Counted from the stretch's first letter, positions 51,768 through 59,997 are shown. The stretch: 64,000 bases of DNA from Chloroflexota bacterium (GCA_005880985.1 VBIQ01000004.1:186001-250000); one strand, 5' to 3'. Translations and numbers: made by a program. The notes: a model not told the origin generated them from the sequence alone.

Positions 51768-52850
51768 TCAGGCCGCGCCGGCGGCGATGGTCTCCTCCAC
51801 CTGGGCCCGGCGCTCGCTGTCGAAGGTCTCGGCGATGTTCTCGTCGTCGGCCATCACCCGATCGAGCTCGACGTCGGCGAAGCCCAGCACCCCCATGTCG
51901 GCGAAGGCGGCGCGGATCCGGTCGCCGAAGATGCCCACGTCCTTGAGGGTGGGGACGATCCGGGTGAAGAGCATGCTGCGGAAGAGCTTGTGGGATTCGC
52001 TGTTCTGCACGAACTCGATCGCCTCGTCGTAGTCGACGTAGTCCTCGAGGTTGTGCCACATCTCCTCGGCGAGGAAGCGGTCGCGCATCAGATAGCAGGC
52101 CTCGACGCAGAACTCCTCGCGCTCGTCACGCTCCTTCTGGGTCAGCTCCGGGTAGTAGTCGCGCAGCGCCAGCCGTCCGAAGGCGACGTGCCGGGACTCG
52201 TCCTGCATGACGTAGGCGTTGATGGCCCGTCCCAGGGGATCCTGGGCGATGTCGCGGATCATCCCGAAGGCGGCCAGGGCGAGCCCTTCGATCAGGACCT
52301 GCATGCCCAGGTAGGTCATGTCCCAGCGCGAATCGGCGATGACGTCGTCGAGCAGTGCCTTCAGGTGGGGATTGATGGGATACGCGAGCTGGATCTTCTC
52401 GTGCAGGTAGCGTGAATAGGCCTCGACGTGCCGGGCCTCGTCCATCACCTGGGTGGCGGCGTAGAACTTGCTGTCGATGTCGGGAACGGTCTGGACGATC
52501 TTGCTGGCGCAGATCAGTGCGCCCTGCTCGCCGTGGAGGAACTGGGAGAACTGCCAGGCGACGCCGTGGCGACGCATCACCCCGCGCGCCTTCTCGTCCA
52601 TTCGCTCCCAGCTGCGCGACCCATAGATGGGTACGTATTCCTCCGGCCCCTTGAGTGGGTCCTCGAGGTCGATCTCGTGCGACCAGTCGATGCGCTCGGT
52701 GGCGTTCCACTGGCGCGTCTTGCCCTTCTCGTAGAGGTTGAGCAGCTTGTCCCGCCCCTCGTCGTACTCCCAGTTGAAGACGGTCGTGTTGCCGCCGGCA
52801 ACCTCCCATTTGGTCTGCTCGACGGGCAATGCGTAGGCGCGGGTGCTCAC
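51768..52850 (-). CDS. Ferritin-like diiron protein (putative oxygenase/oxidase)
   Basis: A 360-residue all-helical protein with a complete diiron ligand set in a four-helix bundle: E108 (LHGEQGAL), E138/H141 (MDEARHVEA), E188 (IEGLALAA), E218/H221 (QDESRHVAFG). This resembles the AurF/R2-like ferritin superfamily and a widespread actinobacterial family I cannot name. It does not match canonical R2, and the window already has a class II reductase. Dioxygen activation on a small or lipid substrate is likely. It lies 22 bp downstream of a MerR-like regulator and shares its promoter. Confidence 0.8.
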   Translation of the reverse strand: MSTRAYALPVEQTKWEVAGGNTTVFNWEYDEGRDKLLNLYEKGKTRQWNATERIDWSHEIDLEDPLKGPEEYVPIYGSRSWERMDEKARGVMRRHGVAWQFSQFLHGEQGALICASKIVQTVPDIDSKFYAATQVMDEARHVEAYSRYLHEKIQLAYPINPHLKALLDDVIADSRWDMTYLGMQVLIEGLALAAFGMIRDIAQDPLGRAINAYVMQDESRHVAFGRLALRDYYPELTQKERDEREEFCVEACYLMRDRFLAEEMWHNLEDYVDYDEAIEFVQNSESHKLFRSMLFTRIVPTLKDVGIFGDRIRAAFADMGVLGFADVELDRVMADDENIAETFDSERRAQVEETIAAGAA

Positions 52851-52872
52851 GAGTGATCCTCTCCTTGTGGTC

Positions 52873-53619
52873 TCACGCGGGTATTGCGGGTACTGGTTGT
52901 TCCTGTTGGTCGGTCATGGCCACCTCATCGGTCGCCGAGCGACCCTCGAGGGCACGGGTGATGTCGCGCTGCAGGGCCCGCTGATGCAGCAGCACGAAGA
53001 GCTCGTTGGCGAGCGGCAGTCCGACGCGGATGAGGTCGCGCAGGGTCTCCGGCCGGTGCCGGCCCAGGGCCGGCTCGATGATGCGCACCGCCTCGTCCTG
53101 CACCAGGCGCTCGACGGCGTCGCGGTAGAGGGCGAGGTTGTCGATGTTGAAGCCGGCCTGCTCGGTGAAACCGGCGGCCCGCATCGCTGCCACCAGCTCC
53201 AGGACGCGCACCTCCGAGGAGGTTGGATGGTCGGGGTCAGCGATCAGCTCCAGCGCCTGCAGCGCCGCGAGATCGTGGGGCCCGAGACGCTCGCGCACCC
53301 GCGCCAGCTCGTCGGCCGACGCGGCCGGATCGGGTTCCTCGAGCAGGCTGCCCAGCGCCTGGAGGGAGCGGATCTCGTCGAGGGGCAGCTGTCCCCAGCG
53401 GTTGAGGACCCAGCGGATGGTGCGCAGCGGCAGGTGCAGCTCGGCCTGTAGCGATCGGATCCAGAGGATCCGCTCGACGGTCCCGGCGCGATAGAGGGCC
53501 TGGTTGCTGGCGGTCTTGCGGGGTCGGGGGAGGAGGCCTTGCTGGGTGTAGAAGTGGATGGTGGGGGCCGGCGTCCCGCTGAGACGCACCAGATCGCGCA
53601 TCCGGTGGGGGTGGGTCAC
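52873..53619 (-). CDS. MerR-like transcriptional regulator
   Basis: A protein of 248 residues. The N-terminal MerR winged HTH (MRDLVRLSGTPAPTIHFYTQ, QGLLPRPRKTASNQALY, VERILWIRSLQ) is followed by a ~170-residue helical effector region with no Cys metal-binding loop, so a small organic ligand is more likely than a metal. The GTG 53619 start lies about 10 nt after a -10-like hexamer; ATG 53601 is an alternative. It probably regulates itself, the downstream diiron gene and the divergent small membrane protein. Confidence 0.8.
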   Translation of the reverse strand: MTHPHRMRDLVRLSGTPAPTIHFYTQQGLLPRPRKTASNQALYRAGTVERILWIRSLQAELHLPLRTIRWVLNRWGQLPLDEIRSLQALGSLLEEPDPAASADELARVRERLGPHDLAALQALELIADPDHPTSSEVRVLELVAAMRAAGFTEQAGFNIDNLALYRDAVERLVQDEAVRIIEPALGRHRPETLRDLIRVGLPLANELFVLLHQRALQRDITRALEGRSATDEVAMTDQQEQPVPAIPA

Positions 53620-53628
53620 AGCCGGCCC

Positions 53629-53657
53629 ATGGTCGGACAGCAGGCCGCAAGTGTCAA
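53629..53657 (-). promoter_or_regulatory. Promoter of the MerR-diiron operon
   Basis: On the minus strand, TTGACA (53657-53652), a 17-bp spacer and GACCAT (53634-53629) lie just before GTG 53619. The -35 is a perfect consensus and overlaps the palindromic operator. Confidence 0.55.
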
Positions 53658-53668
53658 GTAGCGCTTGA
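53654..53668. promoter_or_regulatory. Palindromic operator candidate TCAAG-N5-CTTGA
   Basis: A perfect 5-5-5 inverted repeat overlapping the minus-strand -35 element. A further matching half (ACTTGACAC, 53704-53712) sits over the plus-strand -35 and is the exact reverse complement of GTGTCAAGT at 53651-53659. These would let one regulator cover both divergent promoters. Confidence 0.5.
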
Positions 53669-53705
53669 TGTCCCCTCGCCGAAACCGCTGTGCTGTGGCA
53701 AAACT

Positions 53706-53734
53706 TGACACCGCCGTTGTGCCCTCGTACGCTC
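53706..53734 (+). promoter_or_regulatory. Divergent promoter for the small membrane protein gene
   Basis: TTGACA (53706-53711), an exact 17-bp spacer and TACGCT (53729-53734) lie about 30 bp before GTG 53764. This is one of the best sigma70-type promoters in the window. Confidence 0.6.
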
Positions 53735-53763
53735 GTCGATGGCCGGGGGGACGGGATCAGGGG

Positions 53764-54027
53764 GTGGGCAGCAGCGAGGAATTGGGTCTGCGAGGGACAG
53801 AGGTGGTCGTGATCGGCCCTGAGCCGGTTGCCTCAGCCAAGGGTGCCGCGGCGGTCGAGGTCGTCGACGCTCGCCAGGACCTCAACCTCATCGGGAGGCG
53901 TGCCGCCTTCCGCCGGCGGCGGCGGATGGACGCCCTGCGCCGGGCCCTTCTGGTGGCGCTGGTGATGGTGGTCGGCCTCTGGCTGGTCGCCGCGGCGGTC
54001 CTGGGCCTGCTCTCACACTCCGCCTAG
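53764..54027 (+). CDS. Small tail-anchored membrane protein
   Basis: Eighty-seven residues from GTG 53764: a soluble N-terminal half (EVVVIGPEPVASAKGAAAVE), a basic patch (RRAAFRRRRRMDALRR) and one C-terminal transmembrane helix (ALLVALVMVVGLWLVAAAVL). The start is supported by the promoter at 53706-53734, which makes the longer ORF track start (53665) too early. No family is recognised. Its stop shares the bases CTAG with the stop of the convergent gene. Confidence 0.55.
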   Translation: MGSSEELGLRGTEVVVIGPEPVASAKGAAAVEVVDARQDLNLIGRRAAFRRRRRMDALRRALLVALVMVVGLWLVAAAVLGLLSHSA

Positions 54028-54674
54028 CCGAGCCACTCCACGTCGCCGAAGTGACCCTTCGGCTTCGGATGGCGGACGTAGTCGGCGTACTGGCCGCGGC
54101 TCGTTCCAATGGTGGTGTTGGCGCCGTGCCCCGGCATGACCACGGTGTCGTCGGGAAGTGGATGGAGCCGCCCGACGATCGAATCGACGATGGTCTCGAG
54201 GTCGCCGGCGGCGAACGTCTTGCCCGGCCCGCCGTCGAAGAGGGTGTCGCCGGAGACCACCGCCCGCCCGACCCGCAGGCAGATGCTGCCCGGCGTGTGC
54301 CCCGGGGTGTGGAGCACGGTGATGCGGATGCCGCCGACGCGAAGCTCCTGGCCGTCGGCCAGGCGGCCGTCGATGCGCTCCTCCGGGATCCTGATCTCCC
54401 GATGGCCGACCAGGACCGGGGCGCCGGTGGCCGCCCGCACCGCCTCGTAGGTCATCCAGTGGTCGGGGTGCCAGTGGGTCGCGACGACGGTGCCGACCCC
54501 GCCCTCGGCGGCGATGGCGTCCAGCAGCAGCCGCTCCTCCAGGGGCATGTCGACCAGCAGGGCCTGGTTGCGCGCGAGGTCGCGGACCACGTACGCGTTG
54601 TTGCCGTAGGGGCCCATCGGACCCACCTTGACGATGCGGCTGTCGCCGTCCTCGAAGACCTCGACCGGGCTCAC
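54024..54674 (-). CDS. Metallo-beta-lactamase-fold hydrolase
   Basis: A 216-residue MBL-fold protein. Metal ligands: THWHPDHW (HxHxDH), HTPGHTPGS, the bridging Asp in VVSGDTLFDGG and the last His in VMPGHGANTTIG. The glyoxalase II/persulfide-dioxygenase-like subgroup is most similar, so hydrolysis of a thioester or similar small molecule is likely. The GTG start overlaps the stop of the HhH-GPD gene by 4 bp. The ORF track extends into that gene in a shadow frame. Confidence 0.88.
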   Translation of the reverse strand: MSPVEVFEDGDSRIVKVGPMGPYGNNAYVVRDLARNQALLVDMPLEERLLLDAIAAEGGVGTVVATHWHPDHWMTYEAVRAATGAPVLVGHREIRIPEERIDGRLADGQELRVGGIRITVLHTPGHTPGSICLRVGRAVVSGDTLFDGGPGKTFAAGDLETIVDSIVGRLHPLPDDTVVMPGHGANTTIGTSRGQYADYVRHPKPKGHFGDVEWLG

Positions 54675-55294
54675 CGGCGCCTCGCCTGACGGCGTGGGAG
54701 CAGTCCCTGGGCGCGGAGCTCCGCCTTGTGGGCCCGCTTGGCGGTCTGATACGCGGCCAGCTCCTCGGGGGTGGTCACATCGGCCAGCGTCGGATGGCTG
54801 GCGATCGCGGACTCCCATCCGCGCGGGCGAATCCCGAACTGTTTGGCGAGCACACTCACCACGCTGGTCACCTTCTGCGCACCGAACCCGGGAAGTTCGG
54901 TCAGGCGCCGCCGCAGCTCGGCAGCGTCGGCGACATCGCGCCAGATCGCCGAGGCATCCCCGCTGTACTTCTCGCTGAGCACCGCGCACAAACGCTGCAC
55001 GCGCTCGGCCATCGAGCGCGGGTAGCGATGCACCGCGGGCGGCTTGGCGAAGGCGGCGGCGACCCGCTCCGACTCCATCCGCGCCAGCGCGTTGGGATCG
55101 AGTGTCCCCAGCCGCTGGCGGATGATCAGCGGTCCCAGGAACGCCTGCTGCACGGTGATCTGCTGGTCGAGCACGAAGCCGATGAGCAGCGCGTTCGGAT
55201 CGGTGGCGATGAGGCGGTCCGCCTCGTCGTCGCCGCTCCAGGGGAGGAGTTTCGGGGCGGCGGGCGCGCTTCGCTTCGGAGCTGTCGTCGCCAT
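54671..55294 (-). CDS. HhH-GPD-type base-excision-repair-like protein (TIGR03252-like)
   Basis: A protein of 207 residues. The helix-hairpin-helix region is LTELPGFGAQKVTSVVSVLA, and LLIGFVLDQQITVQQAFLGP resembles the conserved core of the actinobacterial TIGR03252 family. Known HhH-GPD glycosylases excise damaged bases, but this family's activity is not established, and the usual catalytic Asp after the GPD loop is not obvious here. ATG 55294 has TACGCT nine bases upstream. It is co-translated with the MBL-fold gene. Confidence 0.8.
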   Translation of the reverse strand: MATTAPKRSAPAAPKLLPWSGDDEADRLIATDPNALLIGFVLDQQITVQQAFLGPLIIRQRLGTLDPNALARMESERVAAAFAKPPAVHRYPRSMAERVQRLCAVLSEKYSGDASAIWRDVADAAELRRRLTELPGFGAQKVTSVVSVLAKQFGIRPRGWESAIASHPTLADVTTPEELAAYQTAKRAHKAELRAQGLLPRRQARRR

Positions 55295-55381
55295 CGTCAC
55301 GCAAGCGTATCGGTCGCCCCGGGGGTCGGTCCACCACCATCTCGATCCCGCTGGCGTGGCGTCTCGCCCCCGGCCAGCCGA

Positions 55382-55387
55382 TACACT
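55382..55387 (+). promoter_or_regulatory. -10-like hexamer, probable leaderless start of the 101-residue gene
   Basis: TACACT lies exactly 6 nt before ATG 55394 with no ribosome site. This is one of the clearest leaderless arrangements in the window, and it would also drive the K+ channel gene downstream. Confidence 0.5.
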
Positions 55388-55393
55388 GGCCGC

Positions 55394-55699
55394 ATGTCGT
55401 GGCTGGGACGGCTCTTCGGCCGCCGCGCCGACGCTCCCGCTCCCGCGGATACCTTCACCGTCGCCATCCCGGAGGATGTCGCCGCCGCCCTCACCGCCGA
55501 TGGCAGCGACCTCGGCGACGCCGTGGTCGGGATCCTGCGAGGCCATCTCGAGTCCATCGCCGAGGCGGTGGACCGCGGCGACATCGAGCGCATCCCCTTC
55601 TGGCTGGCACGCGAGCGTGGCGCCGACGCCGGCATCGAGGAAGCGCTGCGCGACCGTGTCGCCCAGCGTCGTGCGGAAGAGGGGGACACGCGCCCCTGA
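55394..55699 (+). CDS. Hypothetical soluble protein upstream of K+ channel
   Basis: A protein of 101 residues beginning MSWLGRLFGRRADAP, a short amphipathic start that could touch the membrane. An acidic helical body follows (DAVVGILRGHLESIAEAVDR). No recognised family. It is probably translationally coupled to the channel gene, whose start codon overlaps this stop as CTGA. It might be an accessory or regulatory subunit, which is inference from position. Confidence 0.6.
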   Translation: MSWLGRLFGRRADAPAPADTFTVAIPEDVAAALTADGSDLGDAVVGILRGHLESIAEAVDRGDIERIPFWLARERGADAGIEEALRDRVAQRRAEEGDTRP

Positions 55700-56703
55700 T
55701 CCCCGGCCGGCGGCCGCGCCACCCCCTTCGCGGCCTAGCGGTACCCCTCCTTCTTCTCTTGCTGGCGATCACCTACGGCGTGGTGGGCTTCGTGGTCATC
55801 GAGCGCTTCTCCTTCATCGATGCCCTGTTCACCACGGTGAGCACCATCACCACCGTCGGCTACGGATTCCCCAACGCCATCGGCACCGGCGGCAAGGCGT
55901 TCACCATGAGCTTGATCGTCTTCGGCGTCATCGGCTTTCTCTATACGTTCGGCGTCCTGGTCGAGGGCCTGACCACCGGACGCTGGCAGGCATATCGGAG
56001 GTACCGTCGCATGGATGCGCAGCTACGAGCCCTGCGTGACCACGTCATCGTCTGCGGCTACGGGCGCACCGGCAAGCAGGTGGTGTCGGAGCTCGACCAG
56101 GCGCAGCAGCCCTACGTCGTGGTGGAGATGAATCCGCAGCCGCTGGAGGATGTTCGCAACGATCACCGCCTCCACGTGGTCGGCGATGCTGCCAACGACG
56201 AGGTCCTCACCCTCTCGGGCATCGACCGGGCCCAGGCCCTGGTCAGCGCCGTCGACAGCGACGAGCGCAACGTCTACATCGTGCTCACCGCACGCTCGCT
56301 CAACCCTCGTCTCTTCATCGTCGCCCGCTCTTCGTACGCGTATTCGGTGCCCAAACTCGAGCGCGCCGGCGCCAACCGGGTGGTGAGCCCGTACACTCTG
56401 TCGGGACACCGCATGGCGGCGCTGGCCCTGCAGCCGGCGGTGGTCGACGTGCTCGACATCGTGATGACCGGCGGGGCCGAGACCATGGCCATCGAGGAGC
56501 TGCTCGTGCCCGACGGGGCGCAGCCGCGTCTGACCGCCGGCTCGCTGCGGCCGTACGGCGCGGTGCTGCTGGCGGCGCGAGCCGGCGGTGCGCTGACCGT
56601 CGGACCCGACGACGCCCACCCGCTCGGTGCCGGCGACCTGGTGGTGGCGATGGGGACTCGCGACCAGCTCAACGCTCTCGCCTCGGCGCTGCGTCCCGCC
56701 TGA
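55696..56703 (+). CDS. Potassium channel with RCK (TrkA-N/TrkA-C) domains, apparent CTG start
   Basis: A protein of 335 residues. Transmembrane helix 1 (LAVPLLLLLLAITYGVVGFV), a pore helix and selectivity filter STITTVGYGFPNA, and helix 2 (AFTMSLIVFGVIGFLYTFG) make a two-helix K+ channel. The cytoplasmic RCK domain has the nucleotide motif VIVCGYGRTGKQVVSEL and a TrkA-C-like end. No in-frame ATG or GTG occurs between the preceding reading frame and helix 1. The only plausible start is CTG 55696, which overlaps the previous stop (CTGA) with GAGGGGG upstream. K+ flux gated by nucleotide binding is expected. Confidence 0.85.
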   Translation: MIPGRRPRHPLRGLAVPLLLLLLAITYGVVGFVVIERFSFIDALFTTVSTITTVGYGFPNAIGTGGKAFTMSLIVFGVIGFLYTFGVLVEGLTTGRWQAYRRYRRMDAQLRALRDHVIVCGYGRTGKQVVSELDQAQQPYVVVEMNPQPLEDVRNDHRLHVVGDAANDEVLTLSGIDRAQALVSAVDSDERNVYIVLTARSLNPRLFIVARSSYAYSVPKLERAGANRVVSPYTLSGHRMAALALQPAVVDVLDIVMTGGAETMAIEELLVPDGAQPRLTAGSLRPYGAVLLAARAGGALTVGPDDAHPLGAGDLVVAMGTRDQLNALASALRPA

Positions 56704-56761
56704 GGCGGCGGCGCCGCGCTACAGTGCTGCGAGCGATGGGCGGTTTGCCGGAGAGATCGCG

Positions 56762-57805
56762 ATGCGGGCGGTGACATTCCAGGACGTCGGCAAGCTCACC
56801 ATGGAGGACGTCCCCAAGCCGAGCATCAGCGAGCCGACCGATGCGCTGCTCCGAGTCACCACCACCGCCATCTGTGGTAGCGATCTGCACGTCCTCCACG
56901 GACGTATCCCCGGGATGCTTCCCGGCAGCGTGCTGGGCCATGAGTTCATCGGCGTCATCGAGGAGGCCGGCCCCGAGGTGCGCAGGGTCCGCGAGGGTGA
57001 CCGCACCCTGGCGTCGTTCATGATCCCCTGCGGCAAGTGCTGGTTCTGCAGCCAGGGACTCTTCAACCGCTGCGCCGACACCCGGGTCTTCGGATATGGC
57101 GCCTTCCTCGGTGACCTCAACGGCGGTCAGGCGGAATATGTGCGCATTCCCAACGCGGACATGTGCCTGCATCCTCTCGACGGCGCTCTCAGCGACGAGC
57201 AGGCGCTCTTCGCCGGCGACATCTTCACCACCGGCTTCGATTGCGCGGTCGAGGGCCAGATCAAGGACGGCGACACCGTGGTGGTTCAGGGTTGCGGCCC
57301 GGTGGGACTCTTCGCCATCCAGGCCGCGAAGACCTTCCGCCCCTCGGCGGTGTACGCGGTCGACACCGTCGACCAGCGGTTGGAGATGGCGCAGTCCTTC
57401 GGCGCGACGCCGATCGACGGCAAGCGCGTCCACGTCGCCACCGCGGTGCAGGAGGCGACCGGGGGTCGCGGCGCCGACGTGGTGCTGGAGTGCGTCGGAG
57501 CGCTGCCCGCGTTCAGCCAGGCGCTCGACACCGTGCGCGCTGGGGGACGGATCAGCGTCATCGGGGTGTATGCGGAACCGGAGTACGAGCTGCCGATGAG
57601 CCTGGTGTTCACCAAGGGCATCGACATCAAGTTCTGCGGCACCGCCAACGTGGTGGGGCGCTGGGAAGAGGTGTTGCGGCTGATCCGCGAAGGCGCCGTC
57701 GATCCCACCGCGATCATCTCGCACCGCATGAAGCTCGACGACGCGCTGCGCGGTTACCAGCTGTTCGAGGCCCGCGAGGCCCTCAAGGTGGTGCTCACCC
57801 CATAG
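56762..57805 (+). CDS. Zinc-dependent medium-chain alcohol dehydrogenase
   Basis: A 347-residue MDR enzyme: catalytic Zn ligands in AICGSDLHVLHG and LGHEFIGV, structural Zn cysteines in IPCGKCWFCSQGLFNRC, and Rossmann motif VVVQGCGPVGLFAI. DKxxMA-type residues are absent, so it is not the threonine dehydrogenase paralogue. It resembles formaldehyde/glutathione-independent or generic alcohol dehydrogenases. ATG 56762 is preceded by GGAGAGATCGCG. A TACAGT -10-like hexamer lies about 40 bp upstream. It is monocistronic. Confidence 0.9.
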   Translation: MRAVTFQDVGKLTMEDVPKPSISEPTDALLRVTTTAICGSDLHVLHGRIPGMLPGSVLGHEFIGVIEEAGPEVRRVREGDRTLASFMIPCGKCWFCSQGLFNRCADTRVFGYGAFLGDLNGGQAEYVRIPNADMCLHPLDGALSDEQALFAGDIFTTGFDCAVEGQIKDGDTVVVQGCGPVGLFAIQAAKTFRPSAVYAVDTVDQRLEMAQSFGATPIDGKRVHVATAVQEATGGRGADVVLECVGALPAFSQALDTVRAGGRISVIGVYAEPEYELPMSLVFTKGIDIKFCGTANVVGRWEEVLRLIREGAVDPTAIISHRMKLDDALRGYQLFEAREALKVVLTP

Positions 57806-57829
57806 CGCAGGCGCGACCTCGGGGCGGGC

Positions 57830-59023
57830 TCAGCCGAAGACGCGGCCGCGGCGCTCCAGGTTGCGGTAGAGGCCGGCCTGGATGGTGTCGCGCACCCGGT
57901 CGGCGAGCTGCATCACCAGCGCCGCGTCGTCGGCGGCGCCCGGCCCCATGCCGCGGGTCGGAATCGGCTGGTGGAACTCGATGACCCAGGAGTTGGGCAG
58001 CGGAAGCATGCCGAGTGGACCCAGCCAGGGGAAGGTCGGGGTCAGCGGGAAGTACGGCAGTCCCAGCATGCGGCCGAGGGCAGGAAGGTCGGCGAGCATC
58101 GGGTGGATCTCCTCGCCGCCGACGACGCTGACCGGGACGATCGGGCTGCCGGTGCGCAGCGCCAGCTGGGCAAAACCACCGCGGCCGAAGCGTCGCAGCC
58201 GGTAGCGGTCGCGGTAGGGCTTGCCGGTGCCCTTGGCACCCTCGGGGAAGACGAGCACCAGCTCGTCACGTTCGAGGAGTCTCTGCGTGTCGTCAGGATG
58301 CCCCAGGGTGTTGCCGGAGCGGCGGAGGAACCACGACGCCATCGGGATGCCGAAGAAGGCGTTGAGGATCAGCGCCCGCGCGTGCCGCGGCGACGGATGG
58401 TCGGCGTAGATCGCGGTGCGGATCATCGCCCCGTCGTAGGGCAGCACGCCGGAGTGGTTGGACACCAGCAGGGCGCGCCCTCGGCCGGGCACGTTCTCGA
58501 GACCGATCGGCCTCACTCGCCAGTAGTGCCGGTACAGCCAGGTGAAGAAGGGCACCAGGGTCTCGGTCCACTCGGGATCGAAGCCGAACTCGTCGACCTG
58601 GTCGTCGCCGCGGCGGCGGCGCGCGGCGAGCGCCGCCTGCGAGCGAGCGAAGGTGGCGACCCCCGCGCTCGCCTGGCGAAGCGCCTGCGGAGTCCTGAGC
58701 ATCGCGCCCAGTCCGCGCGGCCATTGCGATGCCAGTCGAGGAATCTCGCGGCTGATCGAGCTCAGCCTCTCGATCGGGACCGGCGCCGCGTCGGCCGGCT
58801 CGAGGCTGGCGCCACTGCGCCGCGCCAGCTCTTCCTCGGCGGTCCGCTGCAGCTGCAGCAGTTGCGCCCGCAGTGCATCCTCCTCGCGGGCGCTCTCGCT
58901 GACGGCGCTGCGCTTGGGGCGCAGGGCCACTGCCCCGTCGAGCTCCTCGCTCATGCGACGCACGTCGAGGCTGACATCGCGTTTGTCGGCGGCACGACGC
59001 GCTCGTATCGTTGACTGTCGCAC
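57830..59023 (-). CDS. PlsC-like lysophospholipid acyltransferase
   Basis: A protein of 397 residues. A ~150-residue N-terminal helical extension (EEDALRAQLLQLQRTAEEEL, possibly coiled coil) precedes the acyltransferase domain. That domain has the HX4D-type NHSGVLPYDGA, a substrate-binding FPEGAKGTGKPYRDRY and a PIVPVSVVGGEE block. It would acylate a lysophospholipid or glycerol-3-phosphate derivative at the membrane. GTG 59023 is preferred because GGGAGTGGG lies 7 nt upstream; ATG 58954 would remove 23 residues. Confidence 0.82.
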   Translation of the reverse strand: MRQSTIRARRAADKRDVSLDVRRMSEELDGAVALRPKRSAVSESAREEDALRAQLLQLQRTAEEELARRSGASLEPADAAPVPIERLSSISREIPRLASQWPRGLGAMLRTPQALRQASAGVATFARSQAALAARRRRGDDQVDEFGFDPEWTETLVPFFTWLYRHYWRVRPIGLENVPGRGRALLVSNHSGVLPYDGAMIRTAIYADHPSPRHARALILNAFFGIPMASWFLRRSGNTLGHPDDTQRLLERDELVLVFPEGAKGTGKPYRDRYRLRRFGRGGFAQLALRTGSPIVPVSVVGGEEIHPMLADLPALGRMLGLPYFPLTPTFPWLGPLGMLPLPNSWVIEFHQPIPTRGMGPGAADDAALVMQLADRVRDTIQAGLYRNLERRGRVFG

Positions 59024-59097
59024 GGACCCACTCCCGGTGGCGGCCGGCGGCCGCCGCGCCGCCATCCTATCAGTGGTCCTCGGTCGCGGGTGGCGGC

Positions 59098-59652
59098 TCA
59101 CCCCCGCGCCGGTGGCAGCTCGTCCCGCCGTGCCGGGTCGCGCAGGAACACCTCGACGGTTGCCAGCAGATCCTCGGGGCGCCCGGCCATCGAGTCGGCG
59201 AAGAAGCCGCCGTCGAAGGGTCGCTGAGCTGCCCGCAGCAGGGCCGCCGCCGGTTGCCGCCGAGGCGGCGGGACGCCGGTCATCAGCCGGTATCCGAGGA
59301 TCACCCGGTTGCCGGCGCGGGTGATGCCGAAGTGGTCGACGTTCTCCCACCGGGTGAGCGACGAGAACGGGTACTGGCGCTGCACCAGTCCCTCACGGCA
59401 GAGCTCGAGGGTGGGGCGGAAGAGGACTCCGGTGGCGAGCAGCGCCAGGACCGGGGCGGCGCACACCGCCCAACCGATGGGGACGCCGGTGACGACGAAG
59501 ACGGCGCCGGTGATCTCGGTCGCGGCGGCCAGTGGCAGCACCAGCGCGGCCGGGCGACGGGCCGGGAAGACGATCCGGCCCCGGCGCACGCGCACCGCCG
59601 CCGGCAGGCCGCGGACGTCCACCGCTGTCGAGCTGTTCACGGTGCGTGCCAT
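59098..59652 (-). CDS. Hypothetical membrane protein with PH-like C-terminal region
   Basis: A protein of 184 residues: two adjacent transmembrane segments (ALVLPLAAATEITGAVFVV and WAVCAAPVLALLATGVLF), then a beta-rich part (LELCREGLVQRQYPFSSLTR, WENVDHFGI) that looks like a bacterial PH domain. ATG 59652 lies only 3 bp from the start of the divergent gene. GTG 59640, with TACGAT upstream, is a realistic alternative. The function is unknown. Confidence 0.6.
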   Translation of the reverse strand: MARTVNSSTAVDVRGLPAAVRVRRGRIVFPARRPAALVLPLAAATEITGAVFVVTGVPIGWAVCAAPVLALLATGVLFRPTLELCREGLVQRQYPFSSLTRWENVDHFGITRAGNRVILGYRLMTGVPPPRRQPAAALLRAAQRPFDGGFFADSMAGRPEDLLATVEVFLRDPARRDELPPARG

Positions 59653-59655
59653 CGT

Positions 59656-59922
59656 ATGTCGATGCTCGCGGACCCCGTTCTCGGTATCACCGCGGTGGGG
59701 GCGCTGCTCGCCGTCGTCCTCGGCCTGTTCGGGTTCGGGCTGGTGATCGCGGTGTGTGTCGGCGTCCTCGCCGCCATCCAGGCGGTGCTGCCGGCGACCG
59801 ACCGTGGGGCGGACGAGGTCGAGCGAGCCCAGGCCGTCGCAGCGGACCGCGACGATGCGGCCGAGCCGGATGCCCCGGTGGGAGAGGGCACCGCCGGCTC
59901 GGACCCGGCCGGGGACGGCTGA
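59656..59922 (+). CDS. Small membrane protein with acidic tail
   Basis: Eighty-eight residues. One long hydrophobic segment (LGITAVGALLAVVLGLFGFG then LVIAVCVGVLAAIQAVL, possibly two helices) is followed by an acidic, Ala/Asp-rich C-terminus (ADRDDAAEPDAPVGEG). No ribosome site is seen. ATG 59656 or 59662 could be used. No family is recognised. Confidence 0.5.
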   Translation: MSMLADPVLGITAVGALLAVVLGLFGFGLVIAVCVGVLAAIQAVLPATDRGADEVERAQAVAADRDDAAEPDAPVGEGTAGSDPAGDG

Positions 59923-59989
59923 GGCGGCCGGCCGCCGCCGGAGGTATCGCTGGCGCGGTGGGCGGTTGCGCTTCCCGGCTCCGGCCCGC

Positions 59990-59995
59990 TACGAT
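59990..59995 (+). promoter_or_regulatory. -10 hexamer of the ArsR-ino1 operon
   Basis: TACGAT is followed within 3 bp by the palindromic operator. Transcription would start near 60002, inside the operator. Confidence 0.45.
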
Positions 59996-59997
59996 GC

